From contig CM070877.1 of assembly GCA_036365515.1 (NCBI GenBank), positions 57,527,475 to 57,591,474 of the forward strand: DNA of 64,000 bases, in the 5' to 3' direction. Source of the stretch: Torymus aiolomorphi (Eukaryota; Arthropoda; Insecta; Hymenoptera; Torymidae). How positions within the stretch are numbered: position 1 is the stretch's first letter; the number at the start of each line of letters is the position of its first letter. The position numbers and the translations under genes are program-made. The notes below the pieces were generated by a model. That model did no database searches. It was not told where the DNA came from and was given only the letters and a program-made list of their open reading frames with translations. This document shows positions 55,559 through 64,000 of the stretch, piece by piece.

Positions 55559-56029
55559 TGTAACGAAGTTCGAATGTCGCGGGTTATTACCCTCGCGCGC
55601 ACGGACACGAAAATTATGGCGCTCGTGTGCATGCGCTAAAAGAGAAAATCGGCAACGGCGCGCGTGAGCCACACTCTAGTTTGGACTGTACCCGAGGACG
55701 CTCGAAAAAGCTAGAGTGAGGTGCTGAAAAAACGAAAAGAAGATTTTCCCCGAGCGGAAACCCTACGAGAAAAAGTCCGCCGCAAGTGCCAAGCACCGAG
55801 GAGACTCGCCCTGCGTCCGCGGCGAGCCAGCTCGTCCCTGCATCTCGTCCCCTCCAGGATCGCCCTGAGGAGGAGACCTCGCGAGTACGGCAGGCGACGC
55901 GGCGAGAGATTACGCCGCCGTGATACGGCGACTCACCGCTGAGGTGAGTGCCTACAGGCCCTGCGTGCGTGCGAGACTCTACCTCGACGCGCGAGGTAGA
56001 GAGCGATGGAGCCGAGTGGTGCACCTCGA
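55559..56029 (+). repeat. Gypsy-B 3' LTR, truncated
   Basis: Matches 50438-50910 with few differences, then breaks after GGTGCACCTCG. The remaining 580 bp or so of the LTR are lost. Confidence 0.92.
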
Positions 56030-56795
56030 GCTTTTTCATTTTTCCACTCAAAAGTTTTACCACTTATTACACATATCGAGTATAACATTGTGTTAAAATT
56101 TGAAGAAGTTATGTTGATTTGTTTTCGAGAAGAAAATTATTTTTGAAAACAAGTGCGTTTTCTTTCCTCTACGATAACAGAAGTAAAAGTCAATGAATCG
56201 TTTTGAAATTTTGCAGAGAATTAGCTTTTTTATATCTAAGGATTCAGTTCTTTGCCCAAAAAAATCTGACCGTTGTGACGAAAGATATTTGAGGTTAAAA
56301 TGTTTTTAGAAATTTCTTATATTTGCATTTTTAAAAAGAATATTCGATTGATTGACTCAAAATTTTTACCACTTATTAGACTTATTGAGTACAACATTGT
56401 GTTGAAATTTCAAGAGGTCATGTTTGTCAAAATTTTTTTACTCATTCCAAATTAGCCCCAAAACACAAATATAAAGTTTTAGAGCCAAATATGCAATAGT
56501 TCTATTTCATCTGTATATCATGTATAAGTAAAATAATTATCGTGTACTAGGGCATATCCCCGAGCAAGTAATTTCAGATTGAGTCCTGCGGCAAGGTGTA
56601 CTAGGGCAAGGATAAAAGTTGACTTTCAAAATATGAATTTCGTAAAAATTTCATAACAATATTTCATAAAAATACCGATTCTTAAATATGAAAAAAACTA
56701 CCTCTTTATTAAATTTCAAAACGATTTATTGACATTTGTTAAGAAGTATACGTTACGTGCCAATACTTTAATTATTAATTTATTAATTTTTAATT
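56030..56795. repeat. Two diverged copies of a 309 bp unit
   Basis: ACTCAAAAGTTTTACCACTT at 56046 recurs as ACTCAAAATTTTTACCACTT at 56355, followed in both by GAGTA(C/T)AACATTGTGTT. Between them GATATTTGAGGTTAAAA also appears near 5950, next to the end of the 152 bp array. The remainder to 56795 has no gene. Confidence 0.7.
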
Positions 56796-56885
56796 TTATC
56801 TATTTATTATTTTATGAAGCTAATGGCCATATCTACCAGTGAAAGGTGATTTTTTAAAAAATTAAAAAATAAAAAACACCATAAT

Positions 56886-56932
56886 CTTCGACGTTTCGGA
56901 GACTTTATTCATATCTCCCTCTTCAGGAATCT
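56886..56932 (-). ncRNA. Hammerhead-like motif, PLE-2 left arm
   Basis: Inverted duplicate of the motif at 58856-58905: complement of CTGAAGA at 56919-56925 and of GAAACGTC at 56890-56897. Same core and stems. Confidence 0.6.
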
Positions 56933-57324
56933 ATAATTAATAATTTAAGAAATTTAACACACTGTTTTTTTAAAAATAACACAAATATACGACGACTTAC
57001 AATCCTTAATTACATATCGTAATGTCAAGTAGTTTATGCGGGCAACAATCCGCTCGTCAGTGATTTTAGAAAACAATTTTCTCGCTTTATATATTCAAGT
57101 AACATTTAAATGTGTAAGTGCGTATCTAATTCACCACTACAACATAAACAATGAAAGAGTGGGAGAAAGGCAAACCGTAAGAGTCGAAGAGAGCGAAGAG
57201 AGGTACCAGGGCGACACGTATTGGCGCAAGTAACCCTAATAACCTTAGTCTCTATAATACAAGACTATGGATACTTCCATTATACATGCGTTCCTAGTAA
57301 CCTTTTAGCTAACGTACATGGATG

Positions 57325-57706
57325 TTATATTTCTTTAGAGACCAAAAATTCACAATTATTTATCAGAGTATTATATACATACGGTAGTCTACTAATTTCA
57401 AATTGTTTATTAATAAAGTTATTTTGTGTATGAATAAATAGAGCTTCGGAGAATAATCTTTTTTCTTTATTGCTTTCGATATCTAGTATCTTTACGTTTT
57501 GAAAATTAATTGTGTGACTATTATCTTGTGTGTGAATAAATAATGATGAATTTTGATCTCTATCACAGTACTTTTTTTGATGTTCTTTTATTCTAACATT
57601 CAGACGCCTACTAGTCTGCCCTACGTATGACACGTTACAATTGTTACAATTTATCTTATAAACTACGTTTGCATTATTATATTTTACATTTTTGTCCTTA
57701 CCTAAT
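57325..57706 (-). pseudogene. PLE-2 endonuclease domain, inverted duplicate
   Basis: Same protein as the C-terminal part of the plus-strand ORF, from the VSYVGQTSRRLNVRIKEHQ block to FLVSKEI. It is cut at the arm end so that the upstream part of the domain is missing. It has no promoter context of its own. Confidence 0.85.
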
Positions 57707-57737
57707 TCAATTCTCTAATACAATTCTCACCATCCCC

Positions 57738-58462
57738 AAAGTAATAAAATTGCTATTATTTATTGTTTAATTGATCGAGCAATAAAATTATCACATAGTA
57801 GTTTTCAGGAAAAAAATATTTCGTTCATAAAATTATTATTAAAAAACAATGATTATCCACAAGACATAATAGATTATCATATTAAAAAAAGGTTAAAAAA
57901 GATAAAATTTAATAATAACACTTCACAGAATACCACACTAATTTTCAATAATGTAAATAAGAAAAAATTTATTGTTCTACCATTTGTCAAAGAAATGGAA
58001 TGTTCGATAAAAAACTTTTTTAATAAATGTAACACTAATGTAATTTTTAGTACGATTAATAAACTAAATAATATTATAAAATTAGGTAAGGACAAAAATG
58101 TAAAATATAATAATGCAAACGTAGTTTATAAGATAAATTGTAACAATTGTAACGTGTCATACGTAGGGCAGACTAGTAGGCGTCTGAATGTTAGAATAAA
58201 AGAACATCAAAAAAAGTACTGTGATAGAGATCAAAATTCATCATTATTTATTCACACACAAGATAATAGTCACACAATTAATTTTCAAAACGTAAAGATA
58301 CTAGATATCGAAAGCAATAAAGAAAAAAGATTATTCTCCGAAGCTCTATTTATTCATACACAAAATAACTTTATTAATAAACAATTTGAAATTAGTAGAC
58401 TACCGTATGTATATAATACTCTGATAAATAATTGTGAATTTTTGGTCTCTAAAGAAATATAA
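57738..58462 (+). pseudogene. PLE-2 linker and GIY-YIG endonuclease
   Basis: An uninterrupted frame from about 57738 (PQSNKIAIIYCLIDRAIKLS) to the stop at 58462. It begins in the connector region behind the RT of PLEs and contains the GIY-YIG domain: VVYKINCNNCNVSYVGQTSR, then RIKEHQKK, FIHTQDNSHTINF and ESNKEKRLFSEALFIH. The Cys pair and the His residues fit the PLE-specific zinc-binding variant. The domain looks complete. The RT half is missing, so it cannot retrotranspose alone. The first ATG in frame is 57995, but the upstream homology shows the true protein began earlier. Confidence 0.87.
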
Positions 58463-58852
58463 CATCCATGTACGTTAGCTAAAAGGTTACTAGGAACGCA
58501 TGTATAATGGAAGTATCCATAGTCTTGTATTATAGAGACTAAGGTTATTAGGGTTACTTGCGCCAATACGTGTCGCCCTGGTACCTCTCTTCGCTCTCTT
58601 CGACTCTTACGGTTTGCCTTTCTCCCACTCTTTCATTGTTTATGTTGTAGTGGTGAATTAGATACGCACTTACACATTTAAATGTTACTTGAATATATAA
58701 AGCGAGAAAATTGTTTTCTAAAATCACTGATGAGCGGATTGTTGCCCGCATAAACTACTTGACATTACGATATGTAATTAAGGATTGTAAGTCGTCGTAT
58801 ATTTGTGTTATTTTTAAAAAAACAGTGTGTTAAATTTCTTAAATTATTAATT

Positions 58853-58906
58853 ATAGATTCCTGAAGAGGGAGATATGAATAAAGTCTCCGAAACGTCGAA
58901 GATTAT
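58853..58906 (+). ncRNA. Hammerhead-ribozyme-like motif, PLE-2 right arm
   Basis: TTC|CTGAAGA (58861-58867), stem II GGAGA/TCTCC (58869-58873 and 58885-58889), GAA (58890-58892), minimal stem III palindrome ACGT, then C as predicted cleavage base and GAA pairing with TTC as stem I. All core positions fit a minimal PLE hammerhead. Confidence 0.65.
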
Positions 58907-59034
58907 GGTGTTTTTTATTTTTTAATTTTTTAAAAAATCACCTTTCACTGGTAGATATGGCCATTAGCTTCATAAAATAATTTACAATAGTCTACCATTA
59001 GCTGAGATCAACAACTTAAAATTATCTATTTATT

Positions 59035-60384
59035 GTTAAAGCCGCAACGAGTGTTAAATTCATTGTAGCTTGCCATTGCGCAAAAACAATTAGGAAATAA
59101 GAATTGCGCTATGACCAGGTATCGCTGCGCTAGCAGGGCAATGGCGCGACGACCGCGAGGAAACGCATACGAGCGCAAGGAGAACAGGCGCTGCGCTGGA
59201 TCAGTGGCAGCACCTCCCGGCCATCTGTCGCGCTCCCTGCCCTACCTGCGTTCGTATATGAAATGAGAGTGAGAGAGACAGCGAACGGTTGTAGTGGGAG
59301 GGACTTTTCGCGGGTCCGAGGTGTCCTGCCCGCGAGAATCTTTCTGCCCCGGCAGTCGAAAATTATTAGCGAAAAGAATAAATTGACTCGCTCCTGATTG
59401 CGATTACCAGGATAGTTTTAAATCAATAGGTTAGTTGAATAAAGAATTATAATACTTTTTATATTCAAAGACAGAATATTGTGAAAATTTGAAGAAATAT
59501 TATTAATATAAAATCAGAAAGAGTAAAATACATTGTTATAGAGTAAATAATAAATACTTAGTTTCTCAATTAATATAAAAAGATACCTACCTATCAATCG
59601 AAATACAAGGAGAAATATTAGCGGAACAAAATATAGACACATATGCGTATTTGGATACTATTGGACGAATAATATTGTAAAAGGGAATTTGGATCCTCTT
59701 TGTAAACACAAGGCCTCAATAAAAAGGATAAAACGCATTCTTTATAACCAAAGCAACTCAAAGGAATTATTTGAATTATACCCCTAACTATTCCCGATCA
59801 AGCAGGACCAGAAAAGGTAAAAAGGTTTGACGTATATTTTATGACTGTGAATTTCATGTTACAATCATACTTCGTCTCGGGACTATAATAGTTGCACCGC
59901 GTGGCGATAACTTATTATGAGTTAACCATCTTACCGGGGAGGTGGTTGTAATGGTTTCTTTAAATGAGCATTAAAAGTTCGGATAAAATACATAATGAAC
60001 TGATATTAACTATCTGATTTCTAAATCGGTCTTGGTTAGTCGCTAATTTAGTCTCATAATAATCCATTAATTCAAATGCGGTTTTCTGATAAACATTAAT
60101 TAATATTATATTAAATAATTAATTATATATTGAATTTTCGTGCAATTACTGGAGACGTTCTTTTTCTATTGGATTAATATCTTAAGGTTAGCCCGAATTG
60201 GGATAAATTTATCTACGCTTATATTAAATATTCATTTGTTTATTTATTAAAAATCTTAATTAACAATTTTTCCCTCGGAATATAATTACCCGTCATTATA
60301 TCGGTATTATTGATATGTTCTTATAAGCAAGTTAATGTACGTACGCATCTATTATTATTAATTTAATTGATCACTAACTAACTA
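59035..60384. other. Unassigned region
   Basis: 59100-59350 is GC-rich with GAGTGAGAGAGACAG and CCCGGCCATCTGTC stretches and could be a promoter or LTR remnant; its ends cannot be defined. 59350-60384 is AT-rich without a credible ORF. Confidence 0.4.
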
Positions 60385-61115
60385 TATATATTTTTGTATA
60401 ATGCAGCTAATGGTAGATTTCTTCTAATATCAAAAATCTTGAAGAGCTAATGGCCAAATTTACTACCACTCCGGTGTTATTGATTAAAAGGTGATTAATA
60501 AAACAACACCATTTTTTTCTTTTTATCCGTCGACGTTTCGGACAATTTTATTTTTGTCCCTCTTCAGATATCTAATATATACAACCGTAGTTAATATTAT
60601 TATAATAATTTCCAACAGAGAAATATTTTTCACATGAAATAAATAAACAGAATACACAACTTACAATCAAAATGTTAAAAGTCCAAGTATCGCGTGGAAA
60701 ACAGTCCACCCGTCAATAGTCACATAAACCATTATTTCTCTTTATATAGTCTAATATTTAAATAAGTGTGTGTAATAAAGGGTGTGTACGTACATACATA
60801 AGACAGTATATGTAAGTAGGTGGGGCACAGCCCACTAACAGAGTTCGAGAACGGGAAGAGGTATTAGGCAAACACGTCTGCGAATACGATGGATAGTGTA
60901 CCGCACATAGCTCTACTAATCATATGCTCCTAATACCTGCTCGTCTACAATACTCAGTTATTCTAATTCTAAGAGGACAAAAATTCGACATTATTAATCA
61001 AAATACCGGATTTTAATCAATAACACCGGAGTGGTAGTAAATTTGGCCATTAGCTTCAAGATTTTTGATATTAGAAGAAAACTACCATTAGCTGCATTAT
61101 ACAAAAATAGTTATA
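60385..61115. mobile_element. PLE-3-derived inverted-repeat unit
   Basis: ATTTTTGTATAATGCAGCTA at 60390 reads back as the complement at 61110, and the pairing continues through GGCCAAATTTACTACCACTC. The unit shares the ATGGCCATTAGCT-type ends with PLE-2 (CTACCATTAGCTG). The interior of about 500 bp has no intact ORF. Confidence 0.8.
60525..60573 (-). ncRNA. Hammerhead-like motif of PLE-3
   Basis: The minus strand has CTGAAGA (60567-60561), stem II GGACA/TGTCC, GAA, ACGT and C. Stem I pairing is weak here, so activity is doubtful. Confidence 0.5.
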
Positions 61116-61549
61116 CACAACGTTTGGCCTAATACACGTTGTTTAAGTGCATATCATCCAGCACTACCATCTTCACTTCGCCATGGGAAACACATTGAAC
61201 CTTCAACTACAACTTCGAAGGGATACAACACGTATGTTATACCAACATGAGACAAAAAAAGAACTCTTGATTTATTTTTAAAAAAATCGAAAAGATGTTA
61301 ATCTTAATTTAATAATGCATCTCGTATTCTTGATTTTTGGTTTTGATATTAGAAAATTACATTACAAATTAACTAAAATGTTATATAAATGAGTTGAGAG
61401 AATGTATAAAATTTCTCATTAAATGCCGGTTTTATCAAGTTTTACCTAACCATTTAAATTTTATTACAAATTATATAAAGAACAATCATATGTTCTCTCA
61501 TATTTGTAAATATAAACAGAAAAAACTTATTGATTATCTAATGTTTTAA
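61116..61549. other. AT-rich stretch before the PLE RT remnant
   Basis: No ORF or clear repeat. Probably 5' part or flank of the PLE whose RT follows. Confidence 0.4.
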
Positions 61550-62745
61550 ATGTTAAATATAGAAATTTGCGATTTACATTCTCAAGTTTATAAAACTAAT
61601 AAAAAAATTAACAAAACAGTGTGTGACATAGAAAAGGTAGTTGGAAATGATTTGATTATATTATTTATGCAATATTACAAAAGTAAACTTATTTTTATTA
61701 TGGATAAAGTTAAAATTAAATTAGATAGAAAACTCAATGGCATTTATTTAAAAAAATATAAATGAATTAGAAAGAGATAGATATAGAGGAGATTCAGCGA
61801 TTAATAAAGTAGGGGTCAATCTCCAAAATAACAACACACAGGTTGTCGACGAAAAGTTTAACTTTAATAATAGATTCGACGATAGACTGGCACTAAGTTT
61901 TGTTAAGAATTTTGAAGCTTTCCTTAAAAATTATCCTGAAAATGAAAAGATCCCGAAAATAAGAGGTAGTTTTCTTAATGTTATAAAAAAATTTTATAAT
62001 AAAGAGTTATCGATTCATTGACATGTTGATAAACGCTTTAAAATGGATTTAGTTAAAACTAAAGAATTTTTGAAATGAAAACAGGATATTTTAATAATGA
62101 GAGCTGATAAAGGAAATGCCACAGTGATTATTACAAAAGCATCGTATAATGAAAAAGTAGAATCGTTATTTGGTGATAACAAATATTATGAAAAAATCAA
62201 ATCAATTCCTCTCTCTTCATTAGAAAGGAAAACTAATGAATTGACAAAATGGTTAAACAAAATCGATTTCATATCTAATGAAAAAAAATTAGAACCAGTT
62301 TTACAAAAATTTAACATTTCCAAAGCATATGGGTTGATTAAAATACATAAAACGGGTTTCCCAGTTCGACCCATCATCTCTACCATAAATTCACATTCTT
62401 ATTTTATTTCAAAATTTTTCGCAAAATTCTTACAAAATAACTTAAAAACTCCGTTTTCTCATATTGACAATAGCGAAAAACTAAAAGAAAAAATTGATAA
62501 TATTCTAATTCCGCACGACTACGAAATTATTAGCTTTGATGTTGTCAGTTTATTCACAAATGTACCCGAATATTTGGTGTACAATGCTATAGAAAAGAGA
62601 TGGCACCAATTCTATAATAAAATCAAGTTGAATTGCTCTGAATTTATTAAGGTTATTAAGTTCATATTAAATAATATTGTAAATACAAATAAGTTTCCGC
62701 CATTTTCTTATAAAAATTATGAATTTATTGTAAAAAAAATATACG
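61550..62745 (+). pseudogene. PLE-3 reverse transcriptase, N-terminal part
   Basis: A helical N-terminal part (MLNIEICDLHSQVYKTNKKI) leads through a shift near 61765 into NKVGVNLQNNNTQVVD and FEAFLKNYPENEK. Two in-frame TGA codons follow (about 62020 and 62077). The RT blocks are typical of Penelope elements: RADKGNATVIITKASYNEKV, AYGLIKIHKTGFPVRPIIS and ISFDVVSLFTNVP. The frame ends in NYEFIVKKIY, where the next RT block should follow but mariner sequence begins. The catalytic YxDD part is lost. RT here would copy its RNA at a nick made by the endonuclease. Confidence 0.85.
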
Positions 62746-62756
62746 TTACATTTTAT

Positions 62757-63778
62757 TCAAAATACTGTCCGTCATTGACTACTACTTTTTGCCATATTTC
62801 TGGAAACATTCGGATGCCACGTCAAAAAAACTCTTCATCTTTTGAGGCTACCCATATGAATCGACCCAATTTTTGGTTTCTTCGTAAGAAGTAAAGTGCT
62901 GCTTGACCAGGGGGTGAGCCATCGACCGGAACAAGTGGTAGTCCGAAGGAGCAATGTCTGGATAATACGGCGGGTGAGGTAAGACATCCCATTGTAAAGC
63001 TTCCAAAGTATCCTTGACGACTTTTGCAACATGTGCCCGAGCGTTGTCGTGCTGAAAAATCACTTTGTCATATCTTTTGGCATATTGGGGGCGTTTAAGC
63101 TTCAATTCTCTACTCAATTGCAGCAGTTGCTGTTGATAACGTTCTCCAGTAATAGTTTCGTTAGGCTGGAGTAGCTTGTAATAGATTACTCCGAGCTGAT
63201 CTCACCAAATGCACAACATTAACTTTTTGCCATAAATATTCGGTTTGGCCGTTGAAGTTGGTACCCCATGATTTTCTACGCTTTGGGATGTCGTAGTAGA
63301 TCCACTTTTCATCCCCCGTCACTATTCGATGCAAAAAACCCTTTCGACTTTGTCTTTGGAGAACTTGTTCGCACGTGAAAAGACGGCGCTCGACGTCTCT
63401 GGGTTTCAGTTCATGCGGAACCCAATTTCCTTGCTTTTGTACCATACCAATGGTCTTGAGACGGTATGAAATGGCTTGTTAAGTCACTCCCAAACTTTCT
63501 GCGAGCTGCTCTTCAGTTTGGCATGAGTCTTGGTCCAATAATGCCTCTAACTCAGCGTCTTCAAACTTGACTGGCCTTCCTTCGCGTTCTTTATCTTCCA
63601 CGTCAAACTCGCCGTTTTTAAACTTTTGAAACAACTCACGACAACTTCTCTCACTTAAAGCAGCATCACCGTAAACTTCTACAAGCGACCGATGCGCCTC
63701 AGCAGCAGATTTCTTTAAATGAAATAAATAAAACAAAACTTCCCGCAAATGACGCTTATTCGATACAAAACTCGACAT
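62757..63778 (-). pseudogene. Mariner (DD34D) transposase, broken
   Basis: Starts MSSFVSNKRHLREVLFYLF at 63778. Breaks: TAA after ESLGVT (63479-63481), a shift near 63240, TGA near 63197, a shift near 62855 and TGA after DEEFF (about 62832). The protein end reads VNDGQYFE at about 62757. Motifs: WVPHEL, VTGDEKWIYY (first Asp), FQHDNARAHV (second) and APSDYHLFRS (third, 34 residues on). The 3' terminal repeat is missing because the PLE sequence starts just beyond the stop. Confidence 0.88.
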
Positions 63779-63924
63779 TTTCGAACAAAAAAAAAAATGT
63801 ATACTGCCAATACAAAGTCAATAGTATTTTAAGGTTATGTTGTTGCTAGGTGTCCAAACTTTCTATGTGACATTTTACATCTGACGATTTCAAAGTAATT
63901 TTGTCGGTGGAGCCATCTCTTGAA
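63779..63924 (-). other. Mariner 5' untranslated region and end
   Basis: The mariner appears to begin near 63920, because the G-rich repeat that is continuous at 30.1 kb is interrupted there (after GAGGGCAT on the minus strand). No matching inverted terminus remains at the other end. Confidence 0.55.
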
Positions 63925-64000
63925 AATGCCCTCACATGCTGAACTGTTACACCCCGGTCCCACAACCATACCCCCACACCCCCCAGTCCCACACATCCCT
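63925..64000 (-). repeat. Degenerate G-rich repeat (G-strand is minus)
   Basis: Complement of the repeat at 29991-30110, including CATGCTGAACTGTTACACCC. It runs off the window. Confidence 0.85.

Larger units (their letters stand above)
50438..56029 (+). mobile_element. Gypsy-B LTR retrotransposon, internally deleted and 3'-truncated
   Basis: The 5' LTR 50438-51490 (TGTAACGAAG...CCCTGTTACA) is followed by a TGGCGCCC primer-binding site. The 3' LTR starts at 55559 after a polypurine tract and breaks off near 56029. Gag is recognisable and homologous to Gypsy-A gag. Pol has the protease, but RT, RNase H and the integrase core are missing (junction about 54840). The target duplication cannot be tested because the 3' end is lost. 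It is a non-autonomous derivative. Confidence 0.92.
56809..59021 (+). mobile_element. Penelope-like element PLE-2, near-perfect palindrome
   Basis: Flanked by a 13 bp duplication TTATCTATTTATT (56796-56808 and 59022-59034). Arms 56809-57706 and 58081-58980 are inverted copies of about 900 bp that differ at only one site that I noticed. The spacer is 374 bp. The right arm plus spacer encode the PLE linker and endonuclease; the left arm is the inverted duplicate. The 41 bp 58981-59021 (with CTACCATTAGCTG) is the unpaired 3' end. RT is absent, so the copy is 5'-truncated. Confidence 0.93.

Noticed and set aside
57036..57233. A 65-codon ORF present twice (also 58554-58751)
   Set aside because: It is duplicated only because it lies in the PLE-2 palindrome arms. 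It has no recognisable motif and lies in the 3' untranslated part.

Overview
The window looks like an arthropod, most likely insect, nuclear genome, because of its mix of Gypsy LTR retrotransposons, Penelope-like elements (PLEs) with GIY-YIG endonucleases, DD34D mariners, a DD41D Tc1/mariner relative, a 5S-rRNA-headed SINE and many fold-back elements. I found no host gene, tRNA or intact rRNA gene. Almost every reading frame belongs to a mobile element and nearly all are broken. The species cannot be named from this sequence.

Layout. 1-831 is the 5' end of an old second copy of Gypsy-A. 1150-7744 holds two copies of a transposase-like protein I cannot assign, separated by a 3.7 kb array of about 25 units of 152 bp. 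8650-8948 is a DD41D fragment. 9305-10695 is a palindromic fold-back. A 5S-headed SINE (11257-11555 plus 26751-26929) is split by the 15.2 kb Gypsy-A (11556-26746, minus strand). Gypsy-A is itself interrupted inside integrase by a 5 kb pogo-like transposon (14771-19739), which contains a MITE. Next come a MITE (27243-27712), a DD41D transposon (28654-29853), a decayed 6 kb palindrome (30615-36625) with a mariner in one arm, and a second palindrome (37752-44292) carrying a 2.1 kb solo LTR and a PLE. After more fold-backs comes Gypsy-B (50438-56029), an internally deleted relative of Gypsy-A. The window ends with PLE copies (56809-62745) and a mariner (62757-63778) inserted beside a G-rich repeat.

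The most informative part is the Gypsy-A/Gypsy-B lineage. Both carry the slippery heptamer GGGAAAC in the gag frame directly after a zinc knuckle, followed by a strong hairpin, and in both pol lies in the -1 frame. The knuckle in both has four cysteines (CX2CX9CX2C) instead of CCHC. In Gypsy-A the integrase ends in a tail of four AT-hooks. A third ORF follows pol; it encodes a coiled-coil protein ending in a zinc-ribbon-like motif and sits directly behind a splice-acceptor-like sequence. Its leader carries repeated palindromes of the NRF-1/EWG type.

Nesting order, supported by target-site duplications: SINE (16 bp duplication), then Gypsy-A (GCCT), then the pogo-like element (TCA, which restores the integrase frame), with the MITE inside it. 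In the second palindrome, the solo LTR (ATAT) and a PLE (14 bp duplication) came after the palindrome formed.
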